Shown here: in pieces, positions 1 to 8,797 of the stretch | Layout: the number at the start of each line of letters is the position of its first letter | Position numbering within the stretch: the first letter of the stretch is position 1 | Assembly: GCA_018241265.1 (NCBI GenBank) | Contig: JAFEEF010000087.1 | Coordinates: 1 to 49,622 of the forward strand | Direction of reading: 5' to 3' | Source of the DNA: Pseudomonadota bacterium | GTDB taxonomy: Bacteria > Pseudomonadota > Gammaproteobacteria > Burkholderiales > Burkholderiaceae_C | Length of the DNA stretch: 49,622 nt | Notes under the pieces: generated by a model | Databases searched by the model: none | What the model saw: the letters and a program-made list of their open reading frames with translations, nothing else | What the model was told of the DNA's origin: nothing | Made by a program: the position numbers and the translations under genes

Positions 1-1297
1 CGCCCTTGGTCATCTCGCGCTCGGCGATGTTCTGCGAGGCCTTGAGCGCCGCGTCGACCGTCTCCTTGCCGGCCAGCGCCGAGCTCATCTGCTGACCGAC
101 TGCGATGCCGATCGCCTGGAACTCGGGGATCGCGGCGTACTGCACGCCGACGTACGGGCTCTTGGGAAGCGTACTGTCGTTCGGATTGGCCTCCTCGATC
201 GACTGTCGTTCGACCTGGCCGAATTTCGATACCTTCTTGAATTCCGGCTGGTCATAAGTCGACGCACGGTTGCCGGTCGGCACCGCGACCCAGCCCGACT
301 TCTTGGCCACGAGCGCCACATAGTCCTTCGAGGTCGCCCAGTTGATGAACTTCTGGGCCTCCGCTTCCTTCGTCGCGCTCGCCGGGATGGCCAGCGCCCA
401 CGACCACAGCCAGCTCGCGCCCTTCGGCGTGACGGCCATGGGCGCCTTGACGAAACCCACCTTGTCGCTGACCTTGCTGAACTTCGGATCGGACACCGAC
501 GTGCCTGCGCTCGTGGCATCGACCCAGATTCCGCACTTGCCCTCGACGAAGAGCGCGAGGTTCTCGTTGAAGCTGTTCGCCGTGGCGCCGGGCGGGCCGT
601 ACTTCTTCATCAGGTCGACGTAGAAGCCGATCGCGTCGTGCCACGGCTTGGTGTCGATCTGCGGCTTCCAGCTCATGTCGAACCATTGCCCGCCGAACGT
701 GTTGACCATCGTCGACAGCAAGGCCATGTTGTCGCCCCAGCCCGGCTTGCCGCGCAGGCAGATGCCGTACACGCCCTTGGACGGGTTGTTCACCTTCGAC
801 GCGGCGTCGCGGATCTGGTCCCAGGTCGGCCGATCCGGGAAGGTCACGCCGGCGGCCTTCATGAGGTCGGTGCGGTACACGGTGAACGAGCTCTCGCCGT
901 AGAAGGGCGCGGCATACAGCTTGCCGTCGGCCGACAGGCCGTCGCGGATCGGCTTCAGCACGTCGTTCAGGTCGTAATTCGCGTCGGGCTTGATCTCCTT
1001 GAGCCACCCCTTCTTGGCCCAGATCGGCGTCTCGTACATGCCGATCGTCATGATGTCGAACTGGCCGCCCCTGGTGGCGATGTCGGTCGTGACGCGCTGG
1101 CGCAGCACGGCCTCCTCCAGCGTCACCCACTTGACCTTGATGCCCGGGTTGGCCTTCTCGAACTCCGGCGTGAGCTGCTGCATCTCGATCATCTGCCGGT
1201 TGTTGACGGTGGCGATGACGAGTTCGGTGTCCGCATGGGCGGCGCTGCTGGCAAAGCAAGCCGCGACGAGCGCAGCGAGGGTGAGCGTCTTCTTCAT
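1..1297 (-). CDS. ABC transporter substrate-binding protein, sorbitol/mannitol type (C-terminus cut by window edge)
   Basis: Periplasmic binding protein of the extracellular solute-binding family 1, resembling the SmoE/MtlE polyol binders. The leftward frame stays open to base 1, giving about 432 residues without a stop, so only the extreme C-terminus is missing. The start ATG (1297-1295) has a GGAG six bases upstream. Residues 1-22 form a signal peptide (MKK, hydrophobic stretch, cleavage after AHA). A segment near residue 60-85 (TTDIATRGGQFDIMTIGMYE) and the WLWSWAL block near residue 297 are typical of the polyol-binding branch. It is the third gene after the kinase and GatZ-like gene, 119 bp downstream of the latter. 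Transporter permeases and an ATPase would be expected just left of the window. Family is certain; the ligand (galactitol, tagatose, sorbitol or similar) is inferred from neighbours. Confidence 0.93.
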   Translation of the reverse strand, partial: MKKTLTLAALVAACFASSAAHADTELVIATVNNRQMIEMQQLTPEFEKANPGIKVKWVTLEEAVLRQRVTTDIATRGGQFDIMTIGMYETPIWAKKGWLKEIKPDANYDLNDVLKPIRDGLSADGKLYAAPFYGESSFTVYRTDLMKAAGVTFPDRPTWDQIRDAASKVNNPSKGVYGICLRGKPGWGDNMALLSTMVNTFGGQWFDMSWKPQIDTKPWHDAIGFYVDLMKKYGPPGATANSFNENLALFVEGKCGIWVDATSAGTSVSDPKFSKVSDKVGFVKAPMAVTPKGASWLWSWALAIPASATKEAEAQKFINWATSKDYVALVAKKSGWVAVPTGNRASTYDQPEFKKVSKFGQVERQSIEEANPNDSTLPKSPYVGVQYAAIPEFQAIGIAVGQQMSSALAGKETVDAALKASQNIAEREMTKG

Positions 1298-1408
1298 CGT
1301 GTCTCCAAGGGGTGGTGGGCGTACAGGCGCAAGCAAGCCGCAGACGCCCGTCCGAGCGACTTGCCGAAGAATGGGTTGCGGCCGCCGGACCGGCCGTCAG
1401 GGTGGACC

Positions 1409-1427
1409 GCCGACCGTCAGGGTCGGC
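1409..1427 (-). other. hairpin over the gatZ stop codon
   Basis: GCCGACC, five-base loop GTCAG, GGTCGGC: a perfect 7-bp GC-rich stem covering the TGA stop of the GatZ-like gene. No U-tract follows on the leftward strand. It may act as a partial terminator or as an mRNA-stabilising hairpin between the sugar enzymes and the more highly needed binding protein. The structure is seen; the role is inferred. Confidence 0.45.
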
Positions 1428-2685
1428 AGGCCGCGGCGTAGGGCCGCAATGCGTCCCGCGCGCGGTCGAGCGCCAGCGCGACGGGGTCGAGAGCGAGGTG
1501 GCCCGCGCGAACGGCGTGGTACTGCTGCGGGAGGTATTGGCTCAACACGTTCTCCGGGATCTCGACGCTGCGCAAGTTCGCGATCAACCGCTGCGTGGCC
1601 GTTTCGATCGCAGGATCATTCCAGTAATAGCGGACCCGGTCGCTGTAGCTGTATACCCGCAACAGGCGCTGGTGGTCGGGGTCTCCGTGGTAGTAGCGTT
1701 GCCACGCGTCGGGACGTTCCAGCATGACGCTCTCGACCACGTCGGGCAGCCGCGATTGCCGCGCTGCATCGACGAGTTGCGCCTCGATCGCAGCGAGCGC
1801 GTAGAGAGCCTCGCGCAGCGCGAAGGTCAGGCCGGGTCCGACCTTGAGGATCGCGAAGCCGTCCCGCACCAGGTCGGCCAGGGCGTCGGCCCGCTGGTAG
1901 TCGGTCGAGTGAGCCTCGAAGACGAGCTGCGACTGGTCATCGAGCAGCGAGGACAGGGCTTGCGCGTCGGCGGAGCAGTAGTCGACGACCCGCGTGTGAT
2001 CGAACTCGACCCCCGGCTGCACGACGAGCGCGATGACGCGACGCCACGCATCGGCGAGGCCCGCGACGCCGAACGCCTCCTCGTGCACGTCGAGCGTGCG
2101 GCGGGCGGCGTCCTTGCCCGTGACTTCGACATGCGCCAGCGCTTCGGTGGCGCCGCCGGGCACCGGGACCTCCGTGCCGATCACGTACACGGGCTTCATC
2201 TCGCCTGCGGCCTGCTCGGCAGCCGAGCACAACGCCGCGGCGCGCTCCGCGACGACGCGGTCGTCCAGCACCGGGGGATCGTCGGCGCAGCGCATGCTGG
2301 CGTCGAGATGCAGCTTCGTGAAGCCGGCGGCGGCGTAGGCGGCCATCAGGTCCTTGGCCAAGGCCATGGCTTCCGCGGCCGGACGCTCGCGCCAGGGGTT
2401 GGGGCCGAGGTGGTCGCCGCCGAAGATGATGCGCTCGGTGTCGAAGCCCACCCGCGCAGCGATGTCCGCCACGAAGCGAATGAAGTCCGGCGGCCGCATG
2501 CCGGTGTAGCCGCCGAACTGGTCGACCTGATTCGAGGTCGCCTCGATGAGCAACGAGCTTTCGTCTTCGAGCGCCTGTTGCATGGCGGCTTCGATGACCA
2601 GCGGGTGTGCCGAGCAGACGGAGTAGATGCCGCTGCGCTCGCCGGCGCTGCGGCGAGTCGCCAGGGCAAGGAGTTGGGTGGACAT
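1417..2685 (-). CDS. gatZ: GatZ/KbaZ-family protein (tagatose-bisphosphate aldolase subunit-like, possibly tagatose-6-phosphate 4-epimerase)
   Basis: 422 residues, full length for COG4573 (GatZ/KbaZ). Recognisable blocks are ERSGIYSVCSAHPLVIEAA near residue 15, EATSNQVDQFGGYTGM near residue 48, GGDHLGPNPW near residue 89, and HLDASM near residue 124. In enterics this family is called the non-catalytic subunit of the class II tagatose-1,6-bisphosphate aldolase. No catalytic GatY/KbaY partner is present here. In Agrobacterium a COG4573 member paired with a PfkB tagatose kinase was reported to be a D-tagatose-6-phosphate 4-epimerase giving fructose-6-phosphate, and the same gene pair is seen here, so epimerase is the better guess. 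It starts five bases after the kinase stop, so the two are one operon. Confidence 0.88.
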   Translation of the reverse strand: MSTQLLALATRRSAGERSGIYSVCSAHPLVIEAAMQQALEDESSLLIEATSNQVDQFGGYTGMRPPDFIRFVADIAARVGFDTERIIFGGDHLGPNPWRERPAAEAMALAKDLMAAYAAAGFTKLHLDASMRCADDPPVLDDRVVAERAAALCSAAEQAAGEMKPVYVIGTEVPVPGGATEALAHVEVTGKDAARRTLDVHEEAFGVAGLADAWRRVIALVVQPGVEFDHTRVVDYCSADAQALSSLLDDQSQLVFEAHSTDYQRADALADLVRDGFAILKVGPGLTFALREALYALAAIEAQLVDAARQSRLPDVVESVMLERPDAWQRYYHGDPDHQRLLRVYSYSDRVRYYWNDPAIETATQRLIANLRSVEIPENVLSQYLPQQYHAVRAGHLALDPVALALDRARDALRPYAAACRP

Positions 2686-2690
2686 GTCGA

Positions 2691-3635
2691 TCAGCGTTGG
2701 GTTGATTGCGCGACGAGCGCGTCGAGTGCCGCGAAGTCGGCCGTGCCCTCCATGGGGCCGACCTGGCTCACTGCCGCTGCGCCGGCCGCATTCGCGTACC
2801 TGAGGGCGCGGTCGGGGGCGTGTCCCTGCAACCGGCAGGTGACGAACGTCGCGCCGAAGCAGTCGCCCGCGCCGGTCGGGTCGACCTCGTGGGCGGGGAG
2901 CGCCTCCGCATCGACGCGTTGGGTGGCGTCGAAGTACGTGGATCCCGAGGCGCCGCGCTTGACGACGATCTCCTTGACACCCAGGCCGAGGATCTCGCGC
3001 ACGGCACCCGCCTCGTCGGCGGCGTCGGCGAGGAGCGTCACCTCGTGGCCGCTCGGCAGGAAGACGTCCGTGAGCTCGAGGATGAACCGGAGCGCCGCCC
3101 GCATCTCGGGAATGCGCAGCATCTCCTTGCGGATGTTCGGATCGAAGGACACGGCGCCGCCCTGGGCCTTGACGATCTCGATCGCCTTCTTGGTCGTATC
3201 GATGATGCGGAACGAGAAGAGCGACGACCCCATGACGTGGAAGTGCCTGCAGTCCTTCAGCACCTTCGCGTCGACGTGGCCGGCGTTCAGGTTGGAGCAG
3301 GCGCTGTTGACGATGTTGAAGACGAAGTCGCGCTCACCGTCCTCGCGGTAGGTGACGAACGCGCTGCCCGTGGTCGCCTGCTTGACGACGTGGATCGCGC
3401 TCGTGTCCACGCCGTCGCGCTTCAGGCGCTCGATGTTGAGCAGGCCGAAGTCGTCATCGCCGACGCAGCCGATGATCCCGGCCGGCTGCCCGAGCCGCGC
3501 CACCTGATCGATGAAGATGGCGGGTGCGCCGCTCGGATACGGACCCCTGAGAAGGCCGGGCTCGCGGAATGTCTGGCCGCGCCTGGTGGCCATGATCTCC
3601 ACCAGGATCTCGCCGATAGTCATGACCTTGCTCAT
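2691..3635 (-). CDS. PfkB-family sugar kinase, probable D-tagatose kinase
   Basis: Ribokinase/PfkB fold, 314 residues. It opens with MSKVMTIGEILVEIM and carries the C-terminal signature DPTGAGDCF, whose Asp is the catalytic base and whose GAGD forms the anion hole. The PSGAPAIF segment near residue 34 and the GCVGDDDFG block near residue 53 are typical sugar-contact regions. The start at 3635 is preferred over an ATG 21 bases upstream because AAGGAG lies eight bases before it. It leads a leftward operon with the GatZ-like gene (five-base gap) and a polyol binding protein. This context matches tagatose kinases of galactitol, altritol or tagatose pathways. The substrate is inferred; other ketoses cannot be excluded. 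Expression is probably controlled by the adjacent DeoR protein. Confidence 0.88.
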   Translation of the reverse strand: MSKVMTIGEILVEIMATRRGQTFREPGLLRGPYPSGAPAIFIDQVARLGQPAGIIGCVGDDDFGLLNIERLKRDGVDTSAIHVVKQATTGSAFVTYREDGERDFVFNIVNSACSNLNAGHVDAKVLKDCRHFHVMGSSLFSFRIIDTTKKAIEIVKAQGGAVSFDPNIRKEMLRIPEMRAALRFILELTDVFLPSGHEVTLLADAADEAGAVREILGLGVKEIVVKRGASGSTYFDATQRVDAEALPAHEVDPTGAGDCFGATFVTCRLQGHAPDRALRYANAAGAAAVSQVGPMEGTADFAALDALVAQSTQR

Positions 3636-3654
3636 CCGGGCTCCTTGGGGGTGC

Positions 3655-3718
3655 ACTTTCGAATCGAAGCAGTTAGCTTTCGAGTCGAAAGTATGAGTTT
3701 CGAGCGACTGCTTGTCAA
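3655..3718 (-). promoter_or_regulatory. sugar-operon promoter with tandem DeoR-type operator
   Basis: On the leftward strand TTGACA (3718-3713) is followed after exactly 17 bases by CATACT (3695-3690), a good sigma-70 promoter. The operator begins at the -10: a perfect palindrome CTTTCGA-G-TCGAAAG (3677-3691) and, 21 bp away, a second copy CTTTCGA-A-TCGAAGC (3656-3670). A further half-site, TTTCGAG, lies at 3698-3704 in the spacer. A 21-bp spacing puts the two sites on the same face of the helix. The position predicts repression by occlusion. Confidence 0.8.
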
Positions 3719-3781
3719 CTCGACTCTGGCCTGGTGATTACCCTAGATAGCTTCGCGCCACATCGCTGTCCGTAGCTTGGT

Positions 3782-3841
3782 TTGACAGCCCGTCGTCACC
3801 TTGGCAGACTTTCGAACGAAGCAAGGTAGCTTTCGTTTCAG
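3782..3841 (+). promoter_or_regulatory. deoR promoter with matching tandem operator
   Basis: TTGACA (3782-3787), a 17-base spacer and CAGACT (3805-3810) form the rightward promoter. Bases 3808-3835 repeat the operator of the divergent promoter almost exactly: ACTTTCGAA at 3808-3816 and TAGCTTTCG at 3827-3835, differing from 3655-3682 by two single-base gaps and one substitution. CTTTCG half-sites again start 21 bp apart (3809 and 3830). The site overlaps the -10 and the expected transcript start, so negative autoregulation is likely. Confidence 0.75.
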
Positions 3842-3848
3842 AACAAAC

Positions 3849-4661
3849 ATGCAACCGGAAGGCAGCACCACCCTCAAACGCCGCCTGGCGATCGTGGACC
3901 TCGTTCGAAAGGATGGGGAAGCGCGGGTCGAAGACCTCAGCTCGAAGCTGGGCGTCTCGTCGGTCACGATCCGCAGCGACCTCAACTACCTCGAGGGCCA
4001 GGGCTATGTGATCCGCGCCTTCGGCAAGGCGAAGTACAACCCGGCCCTTCAAGGCGCGGCCGCCGCGCCGCTGGAGCCCGACCCGTCCAACCGCGCGGCT
4101 GCGGAGGCTCAGCTTGCGCGGGCGGTCCTGCCGTGGGTCGAGAACGGCATGTCCGTCTTTCTGAGCGCCGGAGGCATCGCCTCACGCGTCCTGCCGAGCC
4201 TGGTGTCGTTCCAGGGGCTGGCGCTGACGATGCACGACCTCGACATGGTCACGATCGCGAAGCAATTCCTGCCGTCGGAGATCTACGTGACCGGTGGCCT
4301 GCACAGCGCGGACGAGCCTGGTCTGTCCGGGCCGGGTGCCGAATTGGGACTGCTCTCGCGACCTATCGACCTGTGCGTGATCGTCGTGACCGGCGTGGAC
4401 ACTCGCGGTCGCCTGGTGACGCGACATCCGGGCGCGGCGCGCCTGTACAGCGCGGCGGTGCGGCATGCCAAGCGGTCGATCGCCGCGGCCTACAGCCCTT
4501 CGTTCAGTGCCATCGAAGGCCACCCGATCTGCAGCCTCGGCGACCTGGACGGTCTCGCCCTCAATCACAACCTCGAGCCGGCCGTCTTCGACCTGGTGTC
4601 CGAGCACCAGTTGCGTGTGCATCGCAAGGGCGACGGAATCATCGAGTTCGTGCGCGCGTGA
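3849..4661 (+). CDS. DeoR-family transcriptional repressor
   Basis: 270 residues, the normal DeoR/GlpR length. The N-terminal winged helix spans about residues 8-62 (RRLAIVDLVRKDGEARVEDL, then VSSVTIRSDLNYLEGQGYVIR). The rest is the sugar-phosphate-sensing DeoRC domain of the ribose-5-phosphate-isomerase-like fold. A TTG at 3801 in the same frame would lie upstream of the predicted transcript start and inside the promoter, so the ATG at 3849 is chosen although its Shine-Dalgarno is weak. It is divergent from the sugar kinase operon, whose promoter carries the same operator as its own. The likely effector is a phosphorylated product of the kinase. Function as a regulator is certain; effector is inferred. 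Confidence 0.9.
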   Translation: MQPEGSTTLKRRLAIVDLVRKDGEARVEDLSSKLGVSSVTIRSDLNYLEGQGYVIRAFGKAKYNPALQGAAAAPLEPDPSNRAAAEAQLARAVLPWVENGMSVFLSAGGIASRVLPSLVSFQGLALTMHDLDMVTIAKQFLPSEIYVTGGLHSADEPGLSGPGAELGLLSRPIDLCVIVVTGVDTRGRLVTRHPGAARLYSAAVRHAKRSIAAAYSPSFSAIEGHPICSLGDLDGLALNHNLEPAVFDLVSEHQLRVHRKGDGIIEFVRA

Positions 4662-4841
4662 CGCGGGCCCGCCCGGCGCCTTTGATGACCAGGGCCTCAT
4701 CGGCGCCGGCTTGGCAGCGGCTGCCGGTTCCATCGTGCCCTGGCACGAACGGATAAGTCGATGGCGCTCCACGCCTATCGCCTTCGGGCGCGATCTCCGA
4801 GCATTCCGCTCGCGTCTCGCAGCCCACTGAAGGAGCCCACC

Positions 4842-5900
4842 ATGCAATTCCTCGACGACTCGTTGTTTCCCGAAACCCAGGACAAGCTGGTCATCACCGT
4901 GGCCCCGTACGGACCCGAATGGGAGCCGGCCGACTTTCCGGAGGACATCCCGGTCTCGATGGACGAGCACGTGCAGAAGGCCGTCGACTGCTACAACGCG
5001 GGCGCGACCGTGCTGCACGTGCATGTGCGCGAGGAAGACGGCAAGGGCTCCAAGCGCCTGTCCAAGTTCAACGAGCTGCTAGGCAGGTTGCGCGTGGCCG
5101 TGCCCGACATGATCCTGCAGGTCGGCGGCTCGATCTCGTTCTCGCCCGAAGGCGAAGGCGCATCGGCGAAGTGGCTGAGCGACGACACGCGCCACATGCT
5201 CGCCGAGCTCGACCCCAAGCCCGACCAGGTGACGATCGCGATCAACACCAACCAGATGAACGTCGTCGAGCTGATGACCGAGGCCGACTATGCGGGCACC
5301 TCGTTCACCCGCCCGGCCGTCCATGAGGCCTATCGCGAGATGACCGTGCCGGCCGGCCCGGGCTGGGTCGAGGAGCACCTGAAGCGCCTGCAGGCCAGCG
5401 GCATCCAGCCGCACTTCCAGCTCGCCACCGTGGCGCAGCTCGAGACGGTCGAGCGGCTCGTGCGGCGCGGCGCCTACACCGGCCCGCTCAACGTGACCTG
5501 GGTGGCCATCGGCGGCGGCTTCGACGGGCCGAGCCCGTACAGCATGATGGAGTTCATCCGCCGCGTGCCCGACGGCGCCTGCCTGACGCTCGAGACCATC
5601 ATGCGCAACGTGCTGCCGGTGAACACCATGGCCATCGCGATGGGCCTGCATGCGCGCTGCGGCATCGAGGACAACCTGTGGGGCCGCAAGGGCGAGCGGA
5701 TGACCTCGGTGCAGCAGGTCGAGCAGGTCGTGCGGGTCGCGCGCGAGCTCGGCCGCGAGGTCGCCACCGCCAAGGAAGCGCGCGCCATCTACAAGATCGG
5801 CACGCGCTACCGCAACGCCGACGAGACGCTGGCCCGCCTGGGCTGGGCACCCAACCGCGCGCACGGCCAGCGCGGCGTGCCGCTGCGCCAGCCGGCCTGA
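4842..5900 (+). CDS. 3-keto-5-aminohexanoate cleavage enzyme family (BKACE) protein
   Basis: Member of the beta-keto acid cleavage enzyme family (formerly DUF849). These Zn enzymes condense a beta-keto acid with acetyl-CoA, releasing acetoacetate and a new acyl-CoA. The protein has 352 residues, somewhat longer than the usual 280-310. The metal-binding pair is seen as H59 and H61 in TVLHVHVREEDG, and the family blocks LQVGGSISFSPEGEG and TNQMNVVELM follow. The start at 4842 has AAGGAG seven bases upstream and removes an unconserved 27-residue extension. It leads a rightward cluster with an acyl-CoA ligase and transporters. Substrates in this family range from dehydrocarnitine to 5-hydroxy- and 5-amino-3-oxohexanoate and cannot be read from sequence by eye. 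Confidence 0.92.
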   Translation: MQFLDDSLFPETQDKLVITVAPYGPEWEPADFPEDIPVSMDEHVQKAVDCYNAGATVLHVHVREEDGKGSKRLSKFNELLGRLRVAVPDMILQVGGSISFSPEGEGASAKWLSDDTRHMLAELDPKPDQVTIAINTNQMNVVELMTEADYAGTSFTRPAVHEAYREMTVPAGPGWVEEHLKRLQASGIQPHFQLATVAQLETVERLVRRGAYTGPLNVTWVAIGGGFDGPSPYSMMEFIRRVPDGACLTLETIMRNVLPVNTMAIAMGLHARCGIEDNLWGRKGERMTSVQQVEQVVRVARELGREVATAKEARAIYKIGTRYRNADETLARLGWAPNRAHGQRGVPLRQPA

Positions 5901-5983
5901 CGTCGTTCGTCGACCTTTGCATCCCGCCCAGCCGCGCAGGCCGGGCGTGGCGCGCCTGCGCCTTCCACGGGAACACCACCGAC

Positions 5984-7627
5984 ATGAACGGACAGATGAT
6001 GCAGCAGCCGCTGCTGATCTCGTCGCTGCTCGAGCACGCCGAACGCCACCATGGCGATCAGCAGATCGTCTCGCGCCGCGTCGAAGGCGACCTGCACCGG
6101 CAGAGCTTTGCGCAGCTCGCGCAGCGCGCGCGGCGCCTGGCCAACGCGCTCGCCGCATGCCGGGTGGCTGGCGGCAGCCGCGTCGCCACGCTGGCCTGGA
6201 ACGGCCATCGCCACCTCGAGCTCTACTTCGCGGTATCGGGCTCCGGCGCGGTGCTGCACACGCTCAACCCGCGGCTGCATGCCGACCAGCTGGCATGGAT
6301 CGTCGAGCATGCGGAGGACGAGGTGCTGTGCTTCGACGCGGGCTTCCTGCCGCTGGTCGAGGCCATCGCGCCGCGCGTGCGTACGGTCCGCCATTACGTC
6401 GTGATGACCGATCGCGCGCACATGCCGGCCGCAACGTCGATCGACGGTCTGCTCTGCTACGAAGACCTGCTGGCGGCGCAGGACGACCGCTACGTCTGGC
6501 CGCAGCTCGACGAGAACACCGCCAGCTCGCTGTGCTACACGAGCGGCACCACCGGGCACCCCAAGGGCGTGCTGTACAGCCATCGGTCGACGCTGCTGCA
6601 CACCTATGCCGCGGCCCTCCCGGACGCGCTGAACTGCAGCGCGCGCGACGCCATCCTGCCGGTGGTCCCGATGTTCCACGTCAACGCCTGGGGCCTGCCC
6701 TACATCGCCTGCATGGTCGGCGCGAAGCTGGTCTTTCCCGGCCCGGCGCTGGACGGCGCGTCGCTGCATGCGCTGATCGAGTCCGAGCAGGTCACGCTGT
6801 CGGCCGGCGTGCCGACGGTATGGCAGGGCCTGCTCGCGCACGTCGAGGGCCGGGACCTGCGCTTTTCGAGCATGCGCCGCACCGTGGTCGGCGGCGCGGC
6901 CTGCCCGCCGTCGATGACGCGCGCGTTCCAGCAGCGCCACGACGTGCAGGTCGTCCATGCCTGGGGCATGACCGAGCTGAGCCCGCTCGGCACGGTGTGC
7001 TCCTTCAAGGGCCGCCACGATGCCCTCGATGCGTCGCAGCGCGAGGCGCTGCAGGCCCGGCAGGGCCGCGCCGTCTTCGGCATCGACATGAAGATCGTCG
7101 GCGACGACGGCGCCGAGCTGCCCTGGGACGGCCGCGCCAGCGGCGAGCTGCTCGTGCGCGGGCCGTGGGTGGTGTCGCGCTACCTGAACGGCGACGCGGG
7201 CGATCCGCTGGTCGCCGACGAGCAGGGCCGCCGCTGGTTCCCGACCGGTGACGTCGCCACCATCGACCCGGACGGCTACATGCAGATCACCGACCGCGCC
7301 AAGGACGTGATCAAGTCCGGCGGCGAATGGATAGGCTCGATCGACATCGAGAACATCGCGATGGCGCACCCCGATGTCGTGCAGGCCGCGTGCATCGCCG
7401 TGCCGCATCCGAAGTGGGACGAGCGCCCGCTGCTGGTGGTGGTGCGGAAGCCGGGCGCGCGGCTCACGCGTGACGACATGCTGGCCTTCTTCGCCGGCAA
7501 GATCGCCAAGTGGTGGACGCCGGACGACGTGGTCTTCGTCGACGCGATCCCGCTCGGCGCCACCGGCAAGGTGCTGAAGAGCCGCTTGCGCGAGACCTAC
7601 CGCGGCCATCGCCTGCCGGGCGCCTGA
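5984..7627 (+). CDS. AMP-forming acyl-CoA ligase (AlkK/DmdB-like)
   Basis: ANL-superfamily adenylating enzyme, 547 residues. The P-loop-like motif [11 protein letters not shown] lies near residue 186, the A5 block GMTELSP near residue 328, the hinge motif [21 protein letters not shown] around residues 423-443, and the C-terminal catalytic lysine in [12 protein letters not shown] near residue 530. The overall pattern is closest to medium-chain and 3-methylmercaptopropionate ligases (AlkK, DmdB). It would activate a carboxylic acid to its CoA ester, either the cluster's substrate or a product released by the BKACE enzyme. It starts 83 bases after the BKACE stop; the RBS is weak, and ATGs also lie at 5996 and 5999. 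It is followed five bases later by the transporter, so it is probably co-transcribed. Confidence 0.92.
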   Translation: MNGQMMQQPLLISSLLEHAERHHGDQQIVSRRVEGDLHRQSFAQLAQRARRLANALAACRVAGGSRVATLAWNGHRHLELYFAVSGSGAVLHTLNPRLHADQLAWIVEHAEDEVLCFDAGFLPLVEAIAPRVRTVRHYVVMTDRAHMPAATSIDGLLCYEDLLAAQDDRYVWPQLDENTASSLCYTSGTTGHPKGVLYSHRSTLLHTYAAALPDALNCSARDAILPVVPMFHVNAWGLPYIACMVGAKLVFPGPALDGASLHALIESEQVTLSAGVPTVWQGLLAHVEGRDLRFSSMRRTVVGGAACPPSMTRAFQQRHDVQVVHAWGMTELSPLGTVCSFKGRHDALDASQREALQARQGRAVFGIDMKIVGDDGAELPWDGRASGELLVRGPWVVSRYLNGDAGDPLVADEQGRRWFPTGDVATIDPDGYMQITDRAKDVIKSGGEWIGSIDIENIAMAHPDVVQAACIAVPHPKWDERPLLVVVRKPGARLTRDDMLAFFAGKIAKWWTPDDVVFVDAIPLGATGKVLKSRLRETYRGHRLPGA

Positions 7628-7632
7628 CCGCC

Positions 7633-8643
7633 GTGACCACGCTCACCCTGGCCGCCTGCTCGGTGCGCGGCCGCCATCTCTTCCCGGGCGTGCTCGCCTG
7701 CGGCGTGGTCGCCGCGGCGGCGACCTTCCTCGCGCAGCACTACGGCGCGCCGGTGATGCTGTTCGCGCTGCTGCTCGGCCTGTCCATGAACTTCCTGTCG
7801 GCCGACGGGCCGTGCGCGCCGGGCATCGAGTTCAGCGCGCGCACCCTGCTGCGCATCGGCATCGCGCTGCTCGGCCTGCGCATCACGCTCGCCCAGGTCG
7901 TGAGCCTGGGATGGCAGCCCATCGTGCTGGTGCTGATCTCGGTCGTGCTGACCATCGGGCTGGCGATGCTGGCGGCGCGCGCCCTCGGCTTCCAGACCTT
8001 GTTCGGCCTGCTCTCGGGCGGCGCCACGGCGATCTGTGGCGCCTCGGCGGCGCTCGCGCTGGCCGCGGCATTGCCGCGCCATCCGCAGAAGGAACGCGCG
8101 ACGCTGTTCACGGTGATCGGCGTGAGCGCGCTCTCGACCACGGCGATGATCGCCTACCCGATGCTGGCGCGCTGGATGGGCCTGGATGCGCGCGAGGCCG
8201 GCATCTTCCTCGGCGGCACGATCCACGACGTGGCGCAGGTGGTCGGCGCCGGCTACAGCCTGTCGCGCGAGACCGGCGACATCGCGACGCTGGTCAAGCT
8301 GATGCGCGTGGCGATGCTGCTGCCGGTGATCCTGTTCGCCGCGACCCTGACGCGCGCACGCAGCGGCGGCGACGACACCCAGCGTCCGCCGCTCCTGCCG
8401 TGGTTCGCGGTGGCCTTCGCCGCGCTCGTCGCCGTCAACAGCACGGGCTGGATCGGCGCGTCGCTGCAGGCCTGCGGCAGCGACATCTCGCGCTGGCTGC
8501 TGGTCGCGGCCATCGCCGGCATCGGCATGAAGACGCGGCTGAAGGATGTCGTCGACGTCGGCTTCAAGCCGATCGCGCTGATGCTCGGCGAGACCGTCTT
8601 TCTCGCGGTGCTGGTGGCGGCGCTGATCCGCTGGTTCCGCTGA
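7633..8643 (+). CDS. YeiH-type putative sulfate/sulfite exporter family membrane protein
   Basis: 336 residues with about ten hydrophobic segments from residue 10 on. It carries the YeiH/PSE family signatures LFALLLGLSMNFLS, TLLRIGIALLGLRITLAQV, FGLLSGGATAICGASAALA and FLGGTIHDVAQVVGAG. The GTG start at 7633, five bases after the ligase stop, gives the family-typical N-terminus. This family (PF03601) is poorly characterised, and some members sit beside organosulfonate genes. The adjacent TauD-like oxygenase makes export of a sulfur oxyanion conceivable, but carboxylate transport is also possible. Inner membrane location is clear; the transported compound is not. Confidence 0.85.
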   Translation: MTTLTLAACSVRGRHLFPGVLACGVVAAAATFLAQHYGAPVMLFALLLGLSMNFLSADGPCAPGIEFSARTLLRIGIALLGLRITLAQVVSLGWQPIVLVLISVVLTIGLAMLAARALGFQTLFGLLSGGATAICGASAALALAAALPRHPQKERATLFTVIGVSALSTTAMIAYPMLARWMGLDAREAGIFLGGTIHDVAQVVGAGYSLSRETGDIATLVKLMRVAMLLPVILFAATLTRARSGGDDTQRPPLLPWFAVAFAALVAVNSTGWIGASLQACGSDISRWLLVAAIAGIGMKTRLKDVVDVGFKPIALMLGETVFLAVLVAALIRWFR

Positions 8644-8749
8644 GTCGCCGGAGCGGTGCGGGCTTACCCGCAGCTGTCGCGTATCGCACATCCGCTGTCG
8701 CCAAGCGCGCATCGCGCCGGGTGTACCGCTCGAAGAATTCGCCCCGGCC

Positions 8750-8769
8750 CCGATCGCTGTACCGATCGG
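8750..8769. promoter_or_regulatory. palindrome upstream of porin
   Basis: CCGATCG, six-base spacer CTGTAC, CGATCGG: a perfect 7-bp inverted repeat ending 28 bases before the porin ATG. It could be an operator for the porin or an mRNA hairpin near the RBS. Seen directly; role unknown. Confidence 0.35.
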
Positions 8770-8797
8770 AAGACACCACAAAACCGGAGACATCCTC

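Noticed and set aside
3801-3848. TTG start for the DeoR gene giving 16 more residues
   Set aside because: It lies upstream of the predicted transcript start, within the promoter and operator, and the extra residues are encoded by the operator itself.
5807-7609. Leftward open frame of 600 codons
   Set aside because: Antisense to the acyl-CoA ligase, whose motifs are complete in the other strand; composition is typical of a shadow.
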